Positions 23,133-35,814 of a DNA stretch of 64,000 nucleotides are shown here, in pieces (within the stretch, counting starts at the first letter, position 1; every line of letters begins with the position of its first letter). The DNA is taken from assembly GCA_018340375.1 (NCBI GenBank), contig JAFFJZ010000001.1, positions 53,684,001 through 53,748,000 on the forward strand, read 5' to 3'. Position numbers and translations under genes: made by a program. The notes under the pieces were generated by a model. It was given only the letters and a program-made list of their open reading frames with translations. It had not been told where the DNA came from and did not search any database. This DNA comes from Gonatopus flavifemur (Eukaryota; Arthropoda; Insecta; Hymenoptera; Dryinidae).

Positions 23133-23707
23133 TGTGTGACTCTGGTGTGCATGCAACATTGGTTGACGTGAAAACTGATCTTTTTTATAAGTTGAAAAAA
23201 CTGTGTTTTTTAATCGGCGAGGTGAGTGAAACGAATTTATATTTTCGATTCTAATTAATCCCCATACTACAATGAGACGTCTTCTGAACATTGACAAAAC
23301 GTACTTCATTAATCACACAGGGTCACAGTGATCCTGGTGTGCATGATATGTGGGTTTCTCTCAGAAAAGACCATTTGTTCAATCATCAGAATAAATACAC
23401 TTTTATAAAAATTCACATTTCTAATATTTTTTCCCTCAAAGTTACACATCTGAACATGACACGTGTACAATATTAGGCCTCAATATTCAAGACTCAAAAA
23501 GTTACAATTTTTTCAATAAACGCATCATTTTTGGAAAACTTGAATTTTTCAACAATTTTTTCTGCAATGCCGATAGCAAAAAATTCAGTTGCCATATTTA
23601 GGCCTCTTCTTCAATGTTTCTACTACACTTCAGAATTGTTTCATATTTTCATCATTCATTCATGCAAAATTATGAACAATTGAAAACCAGCAGGGTCACC
23701 GTGACCC
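23133..23707. repeat. Three dispersed units with IR3 palindromes
   Basis: The phrase TGGTGTGCATG follows a GGTCAC-containing palindrome at 23320-23334 (GGGTCACAGTGATCC) and 23693-23707 (GGGTCACCGTGACCC, perfect), and follows a decayed GTGTGTGACTC at 23133. The perfect one extends to 19 bp (23691-23709). The palindrome is two GGGTCA half-sites spaced by three bases, the layout of some nuclear receptor sites. Function is unknown. Confidence 0.5.
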
Positions 23708-26619
23708 TGGTGTGCATGTTACGTTCGAAAAAAGAAGTGTGCATGTTGAGGGTTAATAGTTTCCACATTCTAAATTCTAGTGGTAATGGATGGATGTAGT
23801 CAGACTACGTATTCCACAAGTTCACGTTGAGGTTCAGAATACCTTATAGCAACATCTCTCTTTCTCTCATCAGAAGTATACAAAATTATCCCCTAAGCAC
23901 TCTTGTCCCATCTGCAAAACTAATTTATAATTCATGTGCAAGTGGTACAAGATCTCCTATCGATTTCCTTGTTGGAAAGACGAGAACGTCCCATTATGAG
24001 ACGAATCACCTCAGCTTTTTTGAGAATATATGGAAGAAGAAACAGTTTCTCCAATACTTCACAGTTAGAACATTTTGAATTTGATATTGAACACTCTGAA
24101 AAATGATTTTGAATTTTTTCGCCTGAAAATAAAGGCAGCGAAATTCGTTCATGATGAAGGACTTTTCTATATGATTTGATAGAATTTTCTAGTCCCTCGA
24201 AATAAAAAAAGGAATTCCTCATTTTTGATGAAAAAACAATTTCTCCGCGATCAGGGGATGGGATTCATTACTAAAATGAAGATAAACTCCTCACATTTTT
24301 CACAGGGTATTGAAATTGATATATGCTCGTCGATGAGTTTTTCGAATCTCTGCTTATACAACCCAGCAGTGATCCACAAAATGTGAATCTTGTTTTGAAC
24401 GAAGATTCATAATCACATCAAGTGGAACATAACTTGTTGCATAAGAAATTCAGAGGTCGGATCTATGTTTCAGTTGATTACTCACTTGGATAGCTTAGAC
24501 TCTCTATACAAGTTTTGAGTTTTCAAGTGCTAGCATCAACTAACTCATAACCGATGCGCATAACTTTTGGTGAATAACTCGAAAGATTCCACTTCATGAA
24601 ACCATCCATCGTATTAGCAAGATTTATTAATCTTGTTGAAACTCAATTATCCCTTGACTTGATAAAGTTAGTCGAAATAAAATTAAATTATCTACGTACA
24701 AGAATTTTCAACGTTGATAAATTGAACGAATACGGAAGAACAAGGAACGAGGATTATATGATTCATTGTTTCGTGAGTAAAATATAATAAATATACGATT
24801 TATCGATCCATCGGGATTCGATATTACCGTGTTTTTTTTTCCATGGAGAATTCAGAAGATAATTGCATGTTGCAGATTCTGAATTTTTTCCCATTAACAT
24901 GGAATGAGCGAACGAAAAGTTACACAGAAGCGAAGAATACATCGATACATCGTTTCATTATATCTGAGATCGCATTTACATTCCTAATGAGGATTGAATA
25001 AATTAAATACAAAATTTCACAAATTAACAAACTGTTTACCATTAATTGGAACGATAACCAGTACACATTTTTCACGATTTTCTATTGCTAATTGGACGTG
25101 TTAATTTGTTCATGATTTGACTCAATCCATGCGAAATAAATGTGAATATATTATTTTTCCTCGAACACTTTATTCCTAAAAATGGTTTTTCCAGCATATA
25201 TGTACGGGATGAATATTATTGAAATCGATAACATTGCATCTGCATCGATATTTTCGTTATATATCGTGAATTTCGAACCTCATTTTGATCACCACAACAA
25301 TAATAGATGATCACAAAATTTCCTGGTTGATGATTCGATGATTATTTTATGTGGAAAATTTATACGAAAACTTGATAATACTTGGAATTATTTCTTTCTG
25401 AATCTCATCTCATCAATCCTACCACAAAAATATTCAAATGGGGTTGTCAAAAGACAACCGAGTCTGTACTCGGTCTCTCGATACATTATTTCATATGTTC
25501 GTAACAGCTGTGTGAGAAGTGTGGTTGGGTCGTTTAAGCTTTAAAATTTCTCTTTATGCTATTGAAAAACGTCTGCAACATAGTAACACATCTGGGAAAA
25601 GCACGGATGGAACGGAATATATTATTTGAATATCAAAAGAATGGTCTAACTCCAGAGAGTTGACTTTTTAAGCAAAAAGGAACTATGAGGGTTTCGGAGC
25701 AACCTCCTTTTGAAAAACCATGTGAAAAGAAAAATATTCTCGTTTATTTTTCATCGAATATTTTCATCTCTTTTATATTCTTTTTCTGCATTCATCATAT
25801 CCAAATGAATTTATCTCGAATAAGTTGAAGCATTTTCGAAGAATTTGTCTCAATCCTTTTGAAATTTCCAAAATCATTCTTCTGTCAATTACGAATGAAA
25901 TAGATTTGAATTCAAATAGTGACGCCTTATGATGAAAATGGAATCCATGAGTACGTAACGCGGCAAATTCCAAGTTCTGTTCACTAGTGCATTAATCGTG
26001 AGGTGTCCCCGTTGTCAACAATCCTCCATCTCTCCGACAAGTTCTCTCTTACATTTCATCATAGTACGAATGAAATCAAGACATTGGTATTCTGTCACAT
26101 CCGTACCGTCGGTCTCAGCCAAGCGTCAGAAGTACAATATTTGCACGCGTGTTGTAGATGTGAAATGCAGATCCAGGCGTACATTTCAATGTGTACCTAC
26201 ATGATGTAACTTTCAATGAATTGTGCACGAGGTAAATGAGGAGATGCATTTACACTGTGAAATTATTTCGGTGCCTATCGTTAATTGAGAATCAAACTCG
26301 AAGAGAATTTTTCACCGGAGGGTGGATCTTTTCGTGACATTTTGATACCTCAAACCCGGGACGGAAAATTCGAACAATTTTTGTCTTCCTATCTGAGTTT
26401 TAGGGTGTTTTTGTCCACGATATTCGAAAATCAGGACAAAGTTAATCCATAACTCAAATAAGAGGACAGAAATGGTCAAAATTCTTTGATTCGGGAACAG
26501 CGTTTGGATCTTCGAAATTTGAATGACGCTGAATCGGTTTCCCTGCATTCTTATATTCCAACTAGAACTGGCTGTGCTCGCTTTTGTGATATAAATAACT
26601 CTCGTTGCGCTCACTTATA
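23708..26619. other. No confident feature
   Basis: Short frames only. At 25440-25475 two small adjoining inverted repeats (GGTTGTC/GACAACC and GAGT/ACTC) occur. AGGACA/TGTCC words near 26390-26480 may be an old repeat without visible ends. Confidence 0.4.
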
Positions 26620-27003
26620 CACTGTAAAAAATGTGCGGAATTTTCCTTTACAGCATTGGTGCCCTAGCAGAAATCATTCTAGTAATTCTCTAGGCCTTGC
26701 GAGGCCTCACCAGACCCTTTTGAGGGACTTGCAAGGCCTCGTGAGGCCTTGTAATCACCTAGAGAATGACTAGAGTGATTTCTACTAGGGTGGCTTTCGT
26801 CCCCTCATCGTAGGGTAATTGTTTTTCCATCAAAAATGAGGGATTTTTCCACCACTTTGAGAATTTATTTTGTTTTTTGGGTGTTCAATCCTCCACAAAT
26901 GGAGGGAAAGTCCACCAAATCATGGTAAAAAATTCCCCTTGTATGAAAGAACTTTGCTGCCACCATTTTTTGGGGGAAAATTCCACAATCATTTCTTACA
27001 GTG
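26620..27003. mobile_element. CACTGTAA element with CCACC words
   Basis: Ends CACTGTAAAAAATGTGCGGA and right complement CACTGTAAGAAATGATTGTG, both followed by GGAATTTTCC; TA on both flanks. Inside are TCCACC and GAGGGA words. It is interrupted by a younger 129-bp element at 26662. Confidence 0.82.
26662..26790. mobile_element. CCCTAGCAG element nested in 26620-27003
   Basis: Ends CCCTAGCAGAAATCATTCTA and complement CCCTAGTAGAAATCACTCTA, TG on both flanks (26660-26661, 26791-26792). The interior carries GGCCTTGCGAGGCC-type words. A shorter relative is at 39159-39236. Confidence 0.85.
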
Positions 27004-27835
27004 TAGTTCACGTAAAGAGAAGGTTTAGTCAGTTCATGCATGTTAATGTTTATAAATATTGATCATTCCGAAAAAGTAAACAATTTATATTCGCAACTTC
27101 ATGTTTATTTTCATTTTGAATTTATTTTACATGGGAGTAAAATAATGACACGCAGAGAATAGAATCGCGGACACAGGAGAAATAACGGTATTTGCGTCAT
27201 AACTAAAAGGAAACACCACAATTTCCCCTGTAATTTCCAACATGGCTCGTGAATGGTGGATTATCAATGATTTACCAATTCATCGATAGGTTGGCAAACG
27301 TTGGATACATATGAAGATAATTAATCATAGATGTGTTTGAACATTGGGGTTGCCAACTCAAACGGAGGGGACAATCTCCTTTGGTTCATCTGTCTCAAAC
27401 AGAGCATTATATATTTGAATGTTCATGAGATTTGACGGATAAACATCGTATACTTTTTCCGAAATCATATCAAAATGCTGAATTGCGATGACTGTTGATA
27501 ATTCATCTACTTCTCAAAACATGTGACGGTTTGTAAAGCATTCGAAAAGATTTCTCAACACTTCTTGAGAGTACTGAGTGGATATGTTCACCGGTATTTC
27601 AATTGACCACTGATGGTCCTGCAGAGTCAGTGAAAAACCCTCATCATAACTTTGAAATGCCTGCAATCGTATTCGCTAAATTCATACTCAATCTCAATCA
27701 GTTGCTTCAAGGTACGCTTGATTTTGAGTGAGCTTGTCAGATCTTCACAACATATCAAGTTGATCTGTCAATAATCTCTAACCTGAATCATTTACATCCA
27801 TATTTGAAGCATATCGACACTTACCTCATTCCCTG
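27004..27835. other. No feature seen
   Basis: AT-rich DNA without element ends or credible frames. Confidence 0.45.
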
Positions 27836-28515
27836 TTGGAAAAACCCAGCTGGATTCCAGCTAAAATCAATAGGAATTTGGTTACATGGTCAAACCATGT
27901 CAAGTAGGATCAACTTACATGGAACCAGGTTGGCCTGCATAGGCTGACACTATTTAATATGAGTTTACCTAGAGGTCGATACTAACCTGCATGGTTTCGA
28001 CATTATTATCAAATTGTGTCACAGTTTTGTTCCACTGGCATTCCGAGATTTCTCTCTAATCGATGATCACTTTGAAAGGTATCGTTTCTTTAAATTTTGC
28101 AATTAGGCAGATTCCATGATTCGGTCATCAGTTCTCCAGGCTGTTTGCATTCACAATACACTTATATTTGTTGATATTCTTTTGATGACGTTCTTCAACT
28201 AATTCTGCTATAGAAAGAACGTGCATCATGTTGATTTTTCAAAATCACTGTGATTCTGATATTGGTGCACTTGAAATGAGTCAGGTTTGAGGTGATACAA
28301 TTGGAATCAGGCCAGACTAGCTGGAACTAAGTTGATCGTATTTGGTTGTTGGACCAACCATCATGGCCTATAATCAGCAGCAGCTGGAACCAAGTTGGTT
28401 CCATATTGGTTGTTGGGCCAACCATCATGGTCTGTAACTGCCACCAGCTAGGACCAAGTTGGTCCAACTGGAACCAAGTTGGTCCAGCTGGGACCAATTA
28501 GATTTTTAACGCAGA
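27836..28515. mobile_element. Probable element with CCAAGTTGG/CCAGCTGG words
   Basis: Begins CCCTGTTGGAAAAACCCAGC. The far end has CCAGCTGGGACC then ATTTTTAACGCAG, a weak inverse. The right third is two roughly 57-bp direct units (about 28328-28385 and 28388-28440) containing GGTTGTTGGNCCAACCATCA. The duplication is not clear. Confidence 0.45.
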
Positions 28516-28528
28516 AAACCGCCACTTA

Positions 28529-28765
28529 CACCGAGAAAACTGTTTGGTTAAAATAACAAAACATTTTGGTTGATATGTGGACAACAAAAAACTTTTGTTC
28601 CTTCAACCAAGTTTTTGTGCTTTCAACAAAATTATCTTGGTCCTAAATGTATTAACAAAAATATTTTGTGTCTAATACCAAATGTTTTGTTGCAACAACA
28701 AAAATTTGGTTAGCATAACTAAAGTTTCCGATTGTCCACAATTCAACAAACCTTTTTTTTCGGTG
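28529..28765. mobile_element. ACAAAA-word MITE, CACCGAG ends
   Basis: Ends CACCGAGAAAACTGTTTGG and complement CACCGAAAAAAAAGGTTTG, TA on both flanks. The interior is built of AACAAAA/TTTTGTT words in both orientations. Confidence 0.8.
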
Positions 28766-28856
28766 TAAACTTCACATCCAGTTCCTAACTCTTCGATGGA
28801 GGATCAATTTTCCCAATAATACGAAACAAAAATCTAAAATAAACATTAATGCTCTA

Positions 28857-29055
28857 CACGGAAAAAAGGAAATAGAGGAATTTACCTTGTAGGATGACAA
28901 CCCGTCACTTCGAGTCTTCGAATGGAAATTTTTACGAAATATATATTGTCGAATAATTCACATGATAAGAGAGAAATCTATTCCTGTCTTATAATGTGAA
29001 TTATTTGTAAAAATTTCCATTTACAACGAGGAAAATTTCTCCATTTTTTTTTGTG
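28857..29055. mobile_element. Palindromic MITE, CACGGAAAAAAGG end
   Basis: TA on both flanks. An inner palindrome pairs ATGGAAATTTTTACGAA with TTGTAAAAATTTCCAT, and AATTCACAT with ATGTGAATT. The terminal match is CAC plus an A-rich run only. Length 199 bp. Confidence 0.7.
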
Positions 29056-30861
29056 TATTGAAAAACAAACATAACATAGTCCAACACATTTCTAGGTCAG
29101 TTTGAATGTTGTATTCAGAATTTCCAATACTTATTACTTATCAAGATCCAACGGAAAAATAATCGAGAATGGGATTATCAAACAAGTGAATTTCGATTGG
29201 ATTTTATTGTAATAAATCACAATTTTTCGTTACACAATCACAACATGCGCTGCTTTGTATCGGACATCATTGTTCTTCTGAATGAATCTTTTTGTTTTGA
29301 AGGTAAACTTTATTTCGATTCGAATGATGCAATGATAATTTATCCACTATATGTCAAACGTGACGTTTTATTCGATACATAAAATTCAATAAAAATTCCA
29401 AGAATGAACTAATCTATGAATCATATGATGCGCATCGCGAATAATTGTATTCAATCATTCTTAATCAACGAGCAATGTTTCTATCCTTGGTTAATACAAG
29501 TACCGGTCCTCCTGAATTTGTTCTTTGCAATCAGTATTAGAAAAATATATCTTCATTAAAGCTGGTGATATGGAGATCATCGTTCAATGATAACTAAGTG
29601 GAAAAATCCTTTCATTTTGATCGAGAATACAAAAATTCTTTGAAAGTTTTATTCCGTCCCATCGCTCTTGATATGAATACGAAGGAAAAAGAAGATCCGT
29701 TTTATTGTTGATTGAAATTAATTTCTCATGCAACTTGATTCATCGAAACTTTGATAACCTGCAATGCACTTTGTATAATGAGGATGCTTGGAGGATATTC
29801 GTTTGTTCCTTTTTTTTTTATTTAAAATCTCAAAATACAAGTCGTTGTATTTCTCTTCTGCTCACTCAACCAAGTGCTTTTGATCAAAAAATAGTAATCA
29901 ATCCATTCAAACAGCACTCTGCATATTTATTTTCTAAATTCAACAATCTTAGGCTATATCGGAACAGAAAAAGGTTGATAGAAATGAAAGATTATTCCCG
30001 ATTAAAGAACGCAAAATCTTGGTATATTGAAAAATACAATTTTCTTCAACACATGACAATGATGATGACCATGCTTTCGAGTAGGGACAAATGTTCACTT
30101 TTATCTCTCAAGTCATCGAAATCCTTCGAAACTATTCTTTCATCACAATTCCATACCTACATTCCTTATAATTCTTTATTTCCTAATAATTACTATGACG
30201 TATGTGACGCATATCGTCACAAAGTCTTAAGAAGATCTTGTCATGATTTTGAAATATCAACAGGATATCCGTAATGCGTTTTGTATAAAATGTCCTGAGA
30301 TCATTTGAAAATTGACTTACGGTTGAAACGATTTTAAAAGATGTATAAAATGAAAGTTCTAATTACACGTGGTGTGCTCATAATTTTTCTAAAAAGTGCG
30401 GGTGTACGGACAGATACAATCGAAGGAATTTTCATGCTTTTCCATACAATGATTGTCTGTACTATCGTACTATTGTTCTGTACTGTGTCAACGAATTGAA
30501 AATCATCACGTAACCAGTTGGAGATGTCCTAATACTTAACAAATTCAAAGATCTCTAAAAAGCGGTATCGATTTTCTTATTGCATATGAAAAATCATACA
30601 AATGTACAATATACATATATACATATAATCTAAAATCCTGTGTCATCGGATATCCTGAAGACATATCAAAGTTTTCAATATAGTTGTGAAAGATTGTTTA
30701 CGTACGCTAAACTTCCATCAAACGATTCAACAACGAACGCTCTAAACACTTTTCTCAATTCCTTAACACATTATAAAACATTCTGTTTACTTACATCAAA
30801 TTTCTTCAGATATTTAAACAATCACGCAATCATTTCCAAACATTATGAAACATTTTATACA
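29056..30861. other. No confident feature
   Basis: AT-rich. A 189-codon + strand frame (29705-30274) is the longest here apart from the transposase. Its translation is rich in Ser, Asn, Lys and Phe, matches no family I know, and has no flanking signals, so I read it as chance. Confidence 0.5.
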
Positions 30862-31715
30862 TTTATTTGAAATATTGTATATTTTCTTTTTTTTGACTAT
30901 CTCCTCCGTACCAAAACACATCCAATGTGGTGAACCGAACGAGGATTGGAGGAAAAATAAGAAGGAAGGAAAAACAAAACAAGAATAAAAACTAAATTAT
31001 TTAAAAAGAAAATAATAAAACCTCCGTGATAGAGTGAATGTATTAGACATCGACTTATACCTCGATACACGTACGTCCTCGGACACGAATTGGTAATGAT
31101 TACGTCCTGATTATCTACGCACCCTTCGGAATCATGTCGATAATAACTACATTACTTTATTTGATATATAATAATATATCGGTGTATATATGTATATGTA
31201 AGATGTGTAAAATGGTCGTCGCTTGTCTTCGAACAAGATTTCGTTGAAGAAGAAAGTCATCGGAAGGATCGGCGTCGAAGGTGAACGCGTACGTGTGTTT
31301 TTAGGCTATATTCGTATATTCACAAATGCGCGCACTCTTACGTGTGCCTATGTGGTCTTATGTATTTTGTGGTATCGATGGAAGAAAACGAACTGGAGAT
31401 ATTAACTTTAATCCGCACACGAATGAAATGAACGAAAAATTCGGATCAACCTAAATCCAAATAATATCATCTCACTCCGAGTTTTCGAGATATGAACGAA
31501 GAATGAGACTGAGTCGAATAAATTGGGTAATCTTTCAAAAGAAATAATTGAATGCAGGGCGGACAATTGAATACATTATCTAAAAGTCCAACTGAGAAGT
31601 GGCCAAGGCACTTTCAGCCGTTTCCTCGCGTCGTCATAAGGGTCTTGTGACCTCGCCGCACTCGCAGTGGCAGTGATGACCTCGACGATCCACTCTGTTG
31701 CTTATCGAATGATCA
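30862..31715 (-). CDS. Candidate last exon and 3' UTR of a minus-strand gene
   Basis: On the minus strand a strong acceptor (a T/C-rich run ending CTGTTCCAG) lies at 31716-31717, next to a GC-rich block at 31605-31715. Joining at this AG, only one phase avoids an immediate stop. It reads 27 residues ending at TGA 31634-31636, with a Cys/His-rich tail CHCECGEV. If a second AG a little inside is used, other frames stay open to about 31604, so the frame is not settled. Downstream the DNA is richer in GC than the nearby intergenic DNA and has AATAAA signals at 31156-31161 and 30862-30867, suggesting a 3' UTR of about 470 or 770 bp. The rest of the gene would lie at higher coordinates behind a long intron. 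The gene is not identified. Confidence 0.35.
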
Positions 31716-32603
31716 CTGGAACAGAAAAAGAAACAAAAGATCTTCAATTCGTGTCAATCATTTCGAGATAGATCATTATACGATTGAATATAATTTTTGT
31801 ACGAATAGATGTTTTTCAATTTCATTATATCCAAATATTTTTCCCAAATCTTGAGAAAAGGAAATTAGAGTTTCTCAAATCATAGCCTCAAATTATTTTT
31901 GCCTTATTTTAGGAATTCACACATTACTCGCCAAATCAATGGATTTTTCTTGAATGGAATTGGTATATAAAAATTGAAAATTTGTGAAGAAATTCTTAAT
32001 TTCATGAGGTTTCGAGATCTTATAAAATATTAGAAGTTGTATCACAATTTTTCCATTTTATACAAATTCAACAGCAACAAACTTTCACCATCGCAACGTC
32101 AAATTCGAATCGTCTCGATTCAAATTCACTGAATTATTTGATAATTTGTGTAGAGTAGATATCATTTTATTAGTATACATGAAATTGTGGAGGGTGAAAA
32201 AGATTTTCTGGAATAGGAGACGTCGGAATGGTATCGAGATATTCAGCGACCGTCATCACTTGTTGCATCCCTGTATGGAATTCATATAGAACTTATTTGC
32301 ATCAATTACAATCAATTACGAAAAATCGATAATAATTATAAAATCCGTGATAGACGTTCTCTGATCTATTCATTTGAATCAACGCAAGATTTTGATTAAT
32401 AAATTTCCATTGATCAATACGAGCACGATGAGAGAATTGAATGAAAGCAGAGATGAAATATTAACGAAGTGTGGTTGGTTGAAAGGATCAAAGATGTGAT
32501 GAATTAAGTGAACAGGGAAAATTAATGAAGAAAAGCAGATATTTCAAAGAATGTACAGAAATGTAAATTATGTGGTCAAGAATATGAATCTTATGAACAT
32601 ATA
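31716..32603. other. No gene seen; possible intron
   Basis: AT-rich, with no element ends or credible frames. If the exon at 30862-31715 is real, this is the 3' part of its upstream intron. Confidence 0.4.
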
Positions 32604-33505
32604 CCGGGTGTTTCATAATTCACTGGAAAAACTTCACAGGCGTTATTTTGCAATCAAAATGCAATAATTTCCCGCATTGAGAAATTTTTTTGAGCCTTAA
32701 TTTTTGAAATATAAGCATTTCCAGATTTTTTGGAATCCGAATCACTCGAGAGCACTGTATCATACATACTTGAGCCTGATACCGTTCGCTAAGTTAGAGA
32801 ACGGCGGATCTGTGGAAAAAAATTAAGGAACCCCTTGTGAAAATATTTCTACGCCAAATTACGCCAAAAACTACGCCTAAATACTGCATTTCGGATACTC
32901 CCGTAGAAAAACGTAGAAAATTCTACGCACTTCCTACGTCAAAGTATGCCAATCTATGACCAAGAGTTTGACCCGTATACTGTAGCGTAAACAGGTGTAC
33001 AAATACGTAGAATAGCATGAACTCTCGGACTTTGTACGCCAAATTTACATATTTCTACTCCCCTGCTTCAATTTCGCGTATTTTCGGCACAAATATTCAT
33101 ATTTTTGTCTATGCCTGATGACTTAAAACTATGCCAACCTGCGGGACGTAGATTGACGTAATATATCGTTGTTTTTAGCGTAATTTGGCGTAGAAATATT
33201 TTCACAAGGGACCCTATCATTTTTCAGTCCAAAGTTATGGCGATTCGAAATTTTTGGGCTTCCAGTCAAACAGAATCCAGCAACTTTGAATCATTATAGC
33301 TCTTAAACGAAGAGTACCCAGATAGTTCCATTTTTTACACAGATTCGCCGCTTTTTGACTCAGCGAATGGTCTTAGGCTTAAATATGTACTACACAATGC
33401 TTTTGAGTGATTTGGATTCAAAAATCTTTCAATACGAGAAATTATTGCATTTTGACTGCAGAATGAAGTATGTAAAGTTTTTTCAGCGAATTCTGAAACA
33501 CCCGG
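32604..33505. mobile_element. TA-flanked element, CCGGGTGTTTC ends
   Basis: Left CCGGGTGTTTCATAATTCAC and right complement CCGGGTGTTTCAGAATTCGC are inverted; TA on both flanks (32602-32603, 33506-33507). The match continues inward as TTGCA...ATGCAATAATTTC. No transposase remains. A 379-bp element is inserted at 32832. The superfamily is not assigned. Confidence 0.8.
32832..33210. mobile_element. TACGCC-word element nested in 32604-33505
   Basis: Inverted ends match for over 30 bp, starting CCCTTGTGAAAATATTTCTA. AC on both flanks (32830-32831, 33211-33212), a rare dinucleotide that supports a true 2-bp duplication. The interior is ACGCCAAATTACGCC/GGCGTA and CTACG words. Confidence 0.88.
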
Positions 33506-33630
33506 TATAGATTGAGAAATCAGAAAAACAGAGCAAGGATCCCACACAAATCAATGGATATATATTCATAACGATGGAGATAATGATGATCGTAATCAAG
33601 ACGTTCAAAATTCCATGTTCAAGTTCATGG

Positions 33631-33900
33631 TCCAGTACTGGCGGAAATTCATATGCCTAGCAGGAACAATTGAGCCGTTACTGCGCCAACACTGGTTTCT
33701 ACTAATTAGTGTCATTTGTCTGACAGACATAAAAAAAACCCTGGGTTTAGAAAATGGCAACTGGGAAATGTTGCGACTGGATCAATTCAAACCCATGCCA
33801 GATCAATTGGAACAACCGGTTCATTAAAACTAGCGCAGTTGTGGCAATACAGGCCCATTAATATTGCCGAGACATACAAGATTGTATTTCCAGTACCGGG
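33631..33900. repeat. Possible element, CCAGTACTGG ends
   Basis: TCCAGTACTGGCGGAAAT on the left and ATTTCCAGTACCGGG on the right are inverted. CAACTGG/CCAGTTG-like words lie between them. Flanks do not match. Confidence 0.35.
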
Positions 33901-34124
33901 CCTTGTGTGAAATGTTGTTGTCATTTGGACTTCGGGTCAGTACTACCAAATCAACTAGCCATCCTCAATGGAAAAATTTTCAAAATTATATATATCATTT
34001 ATATATAATTATACAAGAATTATATAAAAACTTAATTGAATTACACATAAATTAAATATAATGTAGGAAATTTTTCCACTCGTGATGGAGTGGGTGTTTA
34101 TATTTGCAAGCGCTTGTAACTCTA

Positions 34125-34473
34125 CCCAAACGTGTATTCACTACGGGTCCAATGGGGGCCCAAAGTGGGTGCCCATGCTACCTAACGTGGGACCAACTCT
34201 GAGATGATAACATCGTTTTCAGCCTGTCTGTATTGCTTTACCCGAGGACTAGGTGATACAATGGACCCTGACCTAAGCCGATCTTGGCTCAACTTAGGGC
34301 CGGACCCGCACCAAAGTTCAATATTTCCATTTACTACGAACTATAAATGTATGAGAACAAACAATAGAGCCAAGATTAGTCCAAGATGGGTTCCATTGTC
34401 ATTTCCCAATACTGGATTCAAGCAAATGAACCCTGCTTGGGCCCATTGTCAACATCGGCAATACACACTTGGG
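34125..34473. mobile_element. GGGCCCA-family element, copy 1
   Basis: Ends CCCAAACGTGTATT and complement CCCAAGTGTGTATTGCC, TA on both flanks (34123-34124, 34474-34475). The interior has GGGCCCA, AAGCC and TTGGGCC words. It is homologous to 41150-41728 through GATGATAACATCGTT and ACTATAAATGTATG-like segments. Confidence 0.8.
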
Positions 34474-34501
34474 TAGCAACGATACTGAGCCCTAGTGAAA
34501 T

Positions 34502-34670
34502 CCCTAGTGAAAATTCTCTAGTGATTGATAAGTTTTGTAACGCTAAACTAGCCAAAAACTAGACGCTCGCAAGTGCCTCGTAGGGTTCTGGTGAGGTACT
34601 TGCCAGTGTCTAGTATCTGGCTAATAAAGCGGTACAAAATTCGTCAATAATCAGAGCATTTCTACTTGGG
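34502..34670. mobile_element. CCCTAGTG element with CTAGTG/GCCTCG words
   Basis: Left CCCTAGTGAAAATTCTC and right complement CCCAAGTAGAAATGC, AT on both flanks. Shares the CCCTAG...AGAAAT terminus and the tag GGTGAGG with the 26662 family. Confidence 0.65.
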
Positions 34671-35492
34671 ATGGGGCCATGTTTCAATTTCCAAAAGGAT
34701 ATTCCACATTCCTCAAAATTCGACATGAAACTGAATTTTGTCTGATGGATTCTGGTAAAAAATTCATCAATCATTTGAATATTCATCGAATACGAGATTT
34801 CGAATACATAATATTTTTCCACATAAAAGGCATTCGAAGATTCTATTTTATGTGATGAAATATTCAAAGATCTTATAGCGCTTCCGTTCATTATATCTGA
34901 TGGCGAGAAATGACTACGAGTAAGCCTTCTCGTGACTCATGACTAACCTCTATAATTTCATCGCAATAAACCATGTGAGGAAGCAAAAGTTAATAGTGCG
35001 GCGTGAAGACGTTTCACGACACATTACGGTAGAATTATTGGAGTTCGGATGATCGATCAAAATGATTTCTCTACAAGTCACGAGCGGACGCATTCCTGCT
35101 GATTCAATAATCATTGAATCATAAAAAATATATTCTTGCGGAATTGTAGAGAAGATCTGTAACTGGTTCATCAACGTTCTATTCATTTTTACATGTAATT
35201 CGATGGATACCGGTAAATGAAATTCCTCAACCAACAACGTACTGGATTCGAAGAGTCTCTTGATTCAGATAAATTCTTCTTGTACTGAAGAAATATTTCT
35301 CCATTCGAAGCATACTTCATGATGTGGAAGGATATATTTTTTCAGACACAGAAAATATATCGCAGTTAATGGGAGATTCATCTCTGTGGATGCTATTTGC
35401 ATGAATTCAACTACTTCCTAGGGATTTCACATGAATTGCAGTATCATCGGCTGTGCTGGATATGAAGTTGATGGAATCAGAGTAAAAACGTG

Positions 35493-35814
35493 CACTGTTA
35501 GAAAAGTTCTTAAATTTAATACGAAATTCTTTATGAAATACCATATTTTCATATTGAATGCAATAATAGTTCTTAAATTTAATAATTTGATGATGAAATT
35601 TCAAAATTTCTTCCTGAAATGTAACAATTGTTCATTAAATTTCACAAATATATTATTACAATTAAGAACAAAATTATCAACGTTGGGAAAGAAATTCTTA
35701 ACATTAGGAATTATATCATTGAATCCAATATTTTATTATGAAATTTAATAAAATGATTATGTAAAAAACTTCATAATATTCTCATGAAGTTTCAGGCAGA
35801 TTTTCCTAACAGTG
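35493..35814. mobile_element. CACTGTTAG element with AATTTAATA words
   Basis: Ends CACTGTTAGAAAAGTTC and complement CACTGTTAGGAAAATC. Interior words are TTCTTAAATTTAA, GAAATTT and ATTAGG. Flanks are TG and TA, so the duplication is imperfect; the termini match the 48234 family. Confidence 0.65.

Noticed and set aside
29705..30274. 189-codon open frame on the + strand
   Set aside because: AT-driven composition, no known motif, no promoter, splice or poly(A) context; frames of this size can arise by chance in 64 kb of AT-rich DNA.
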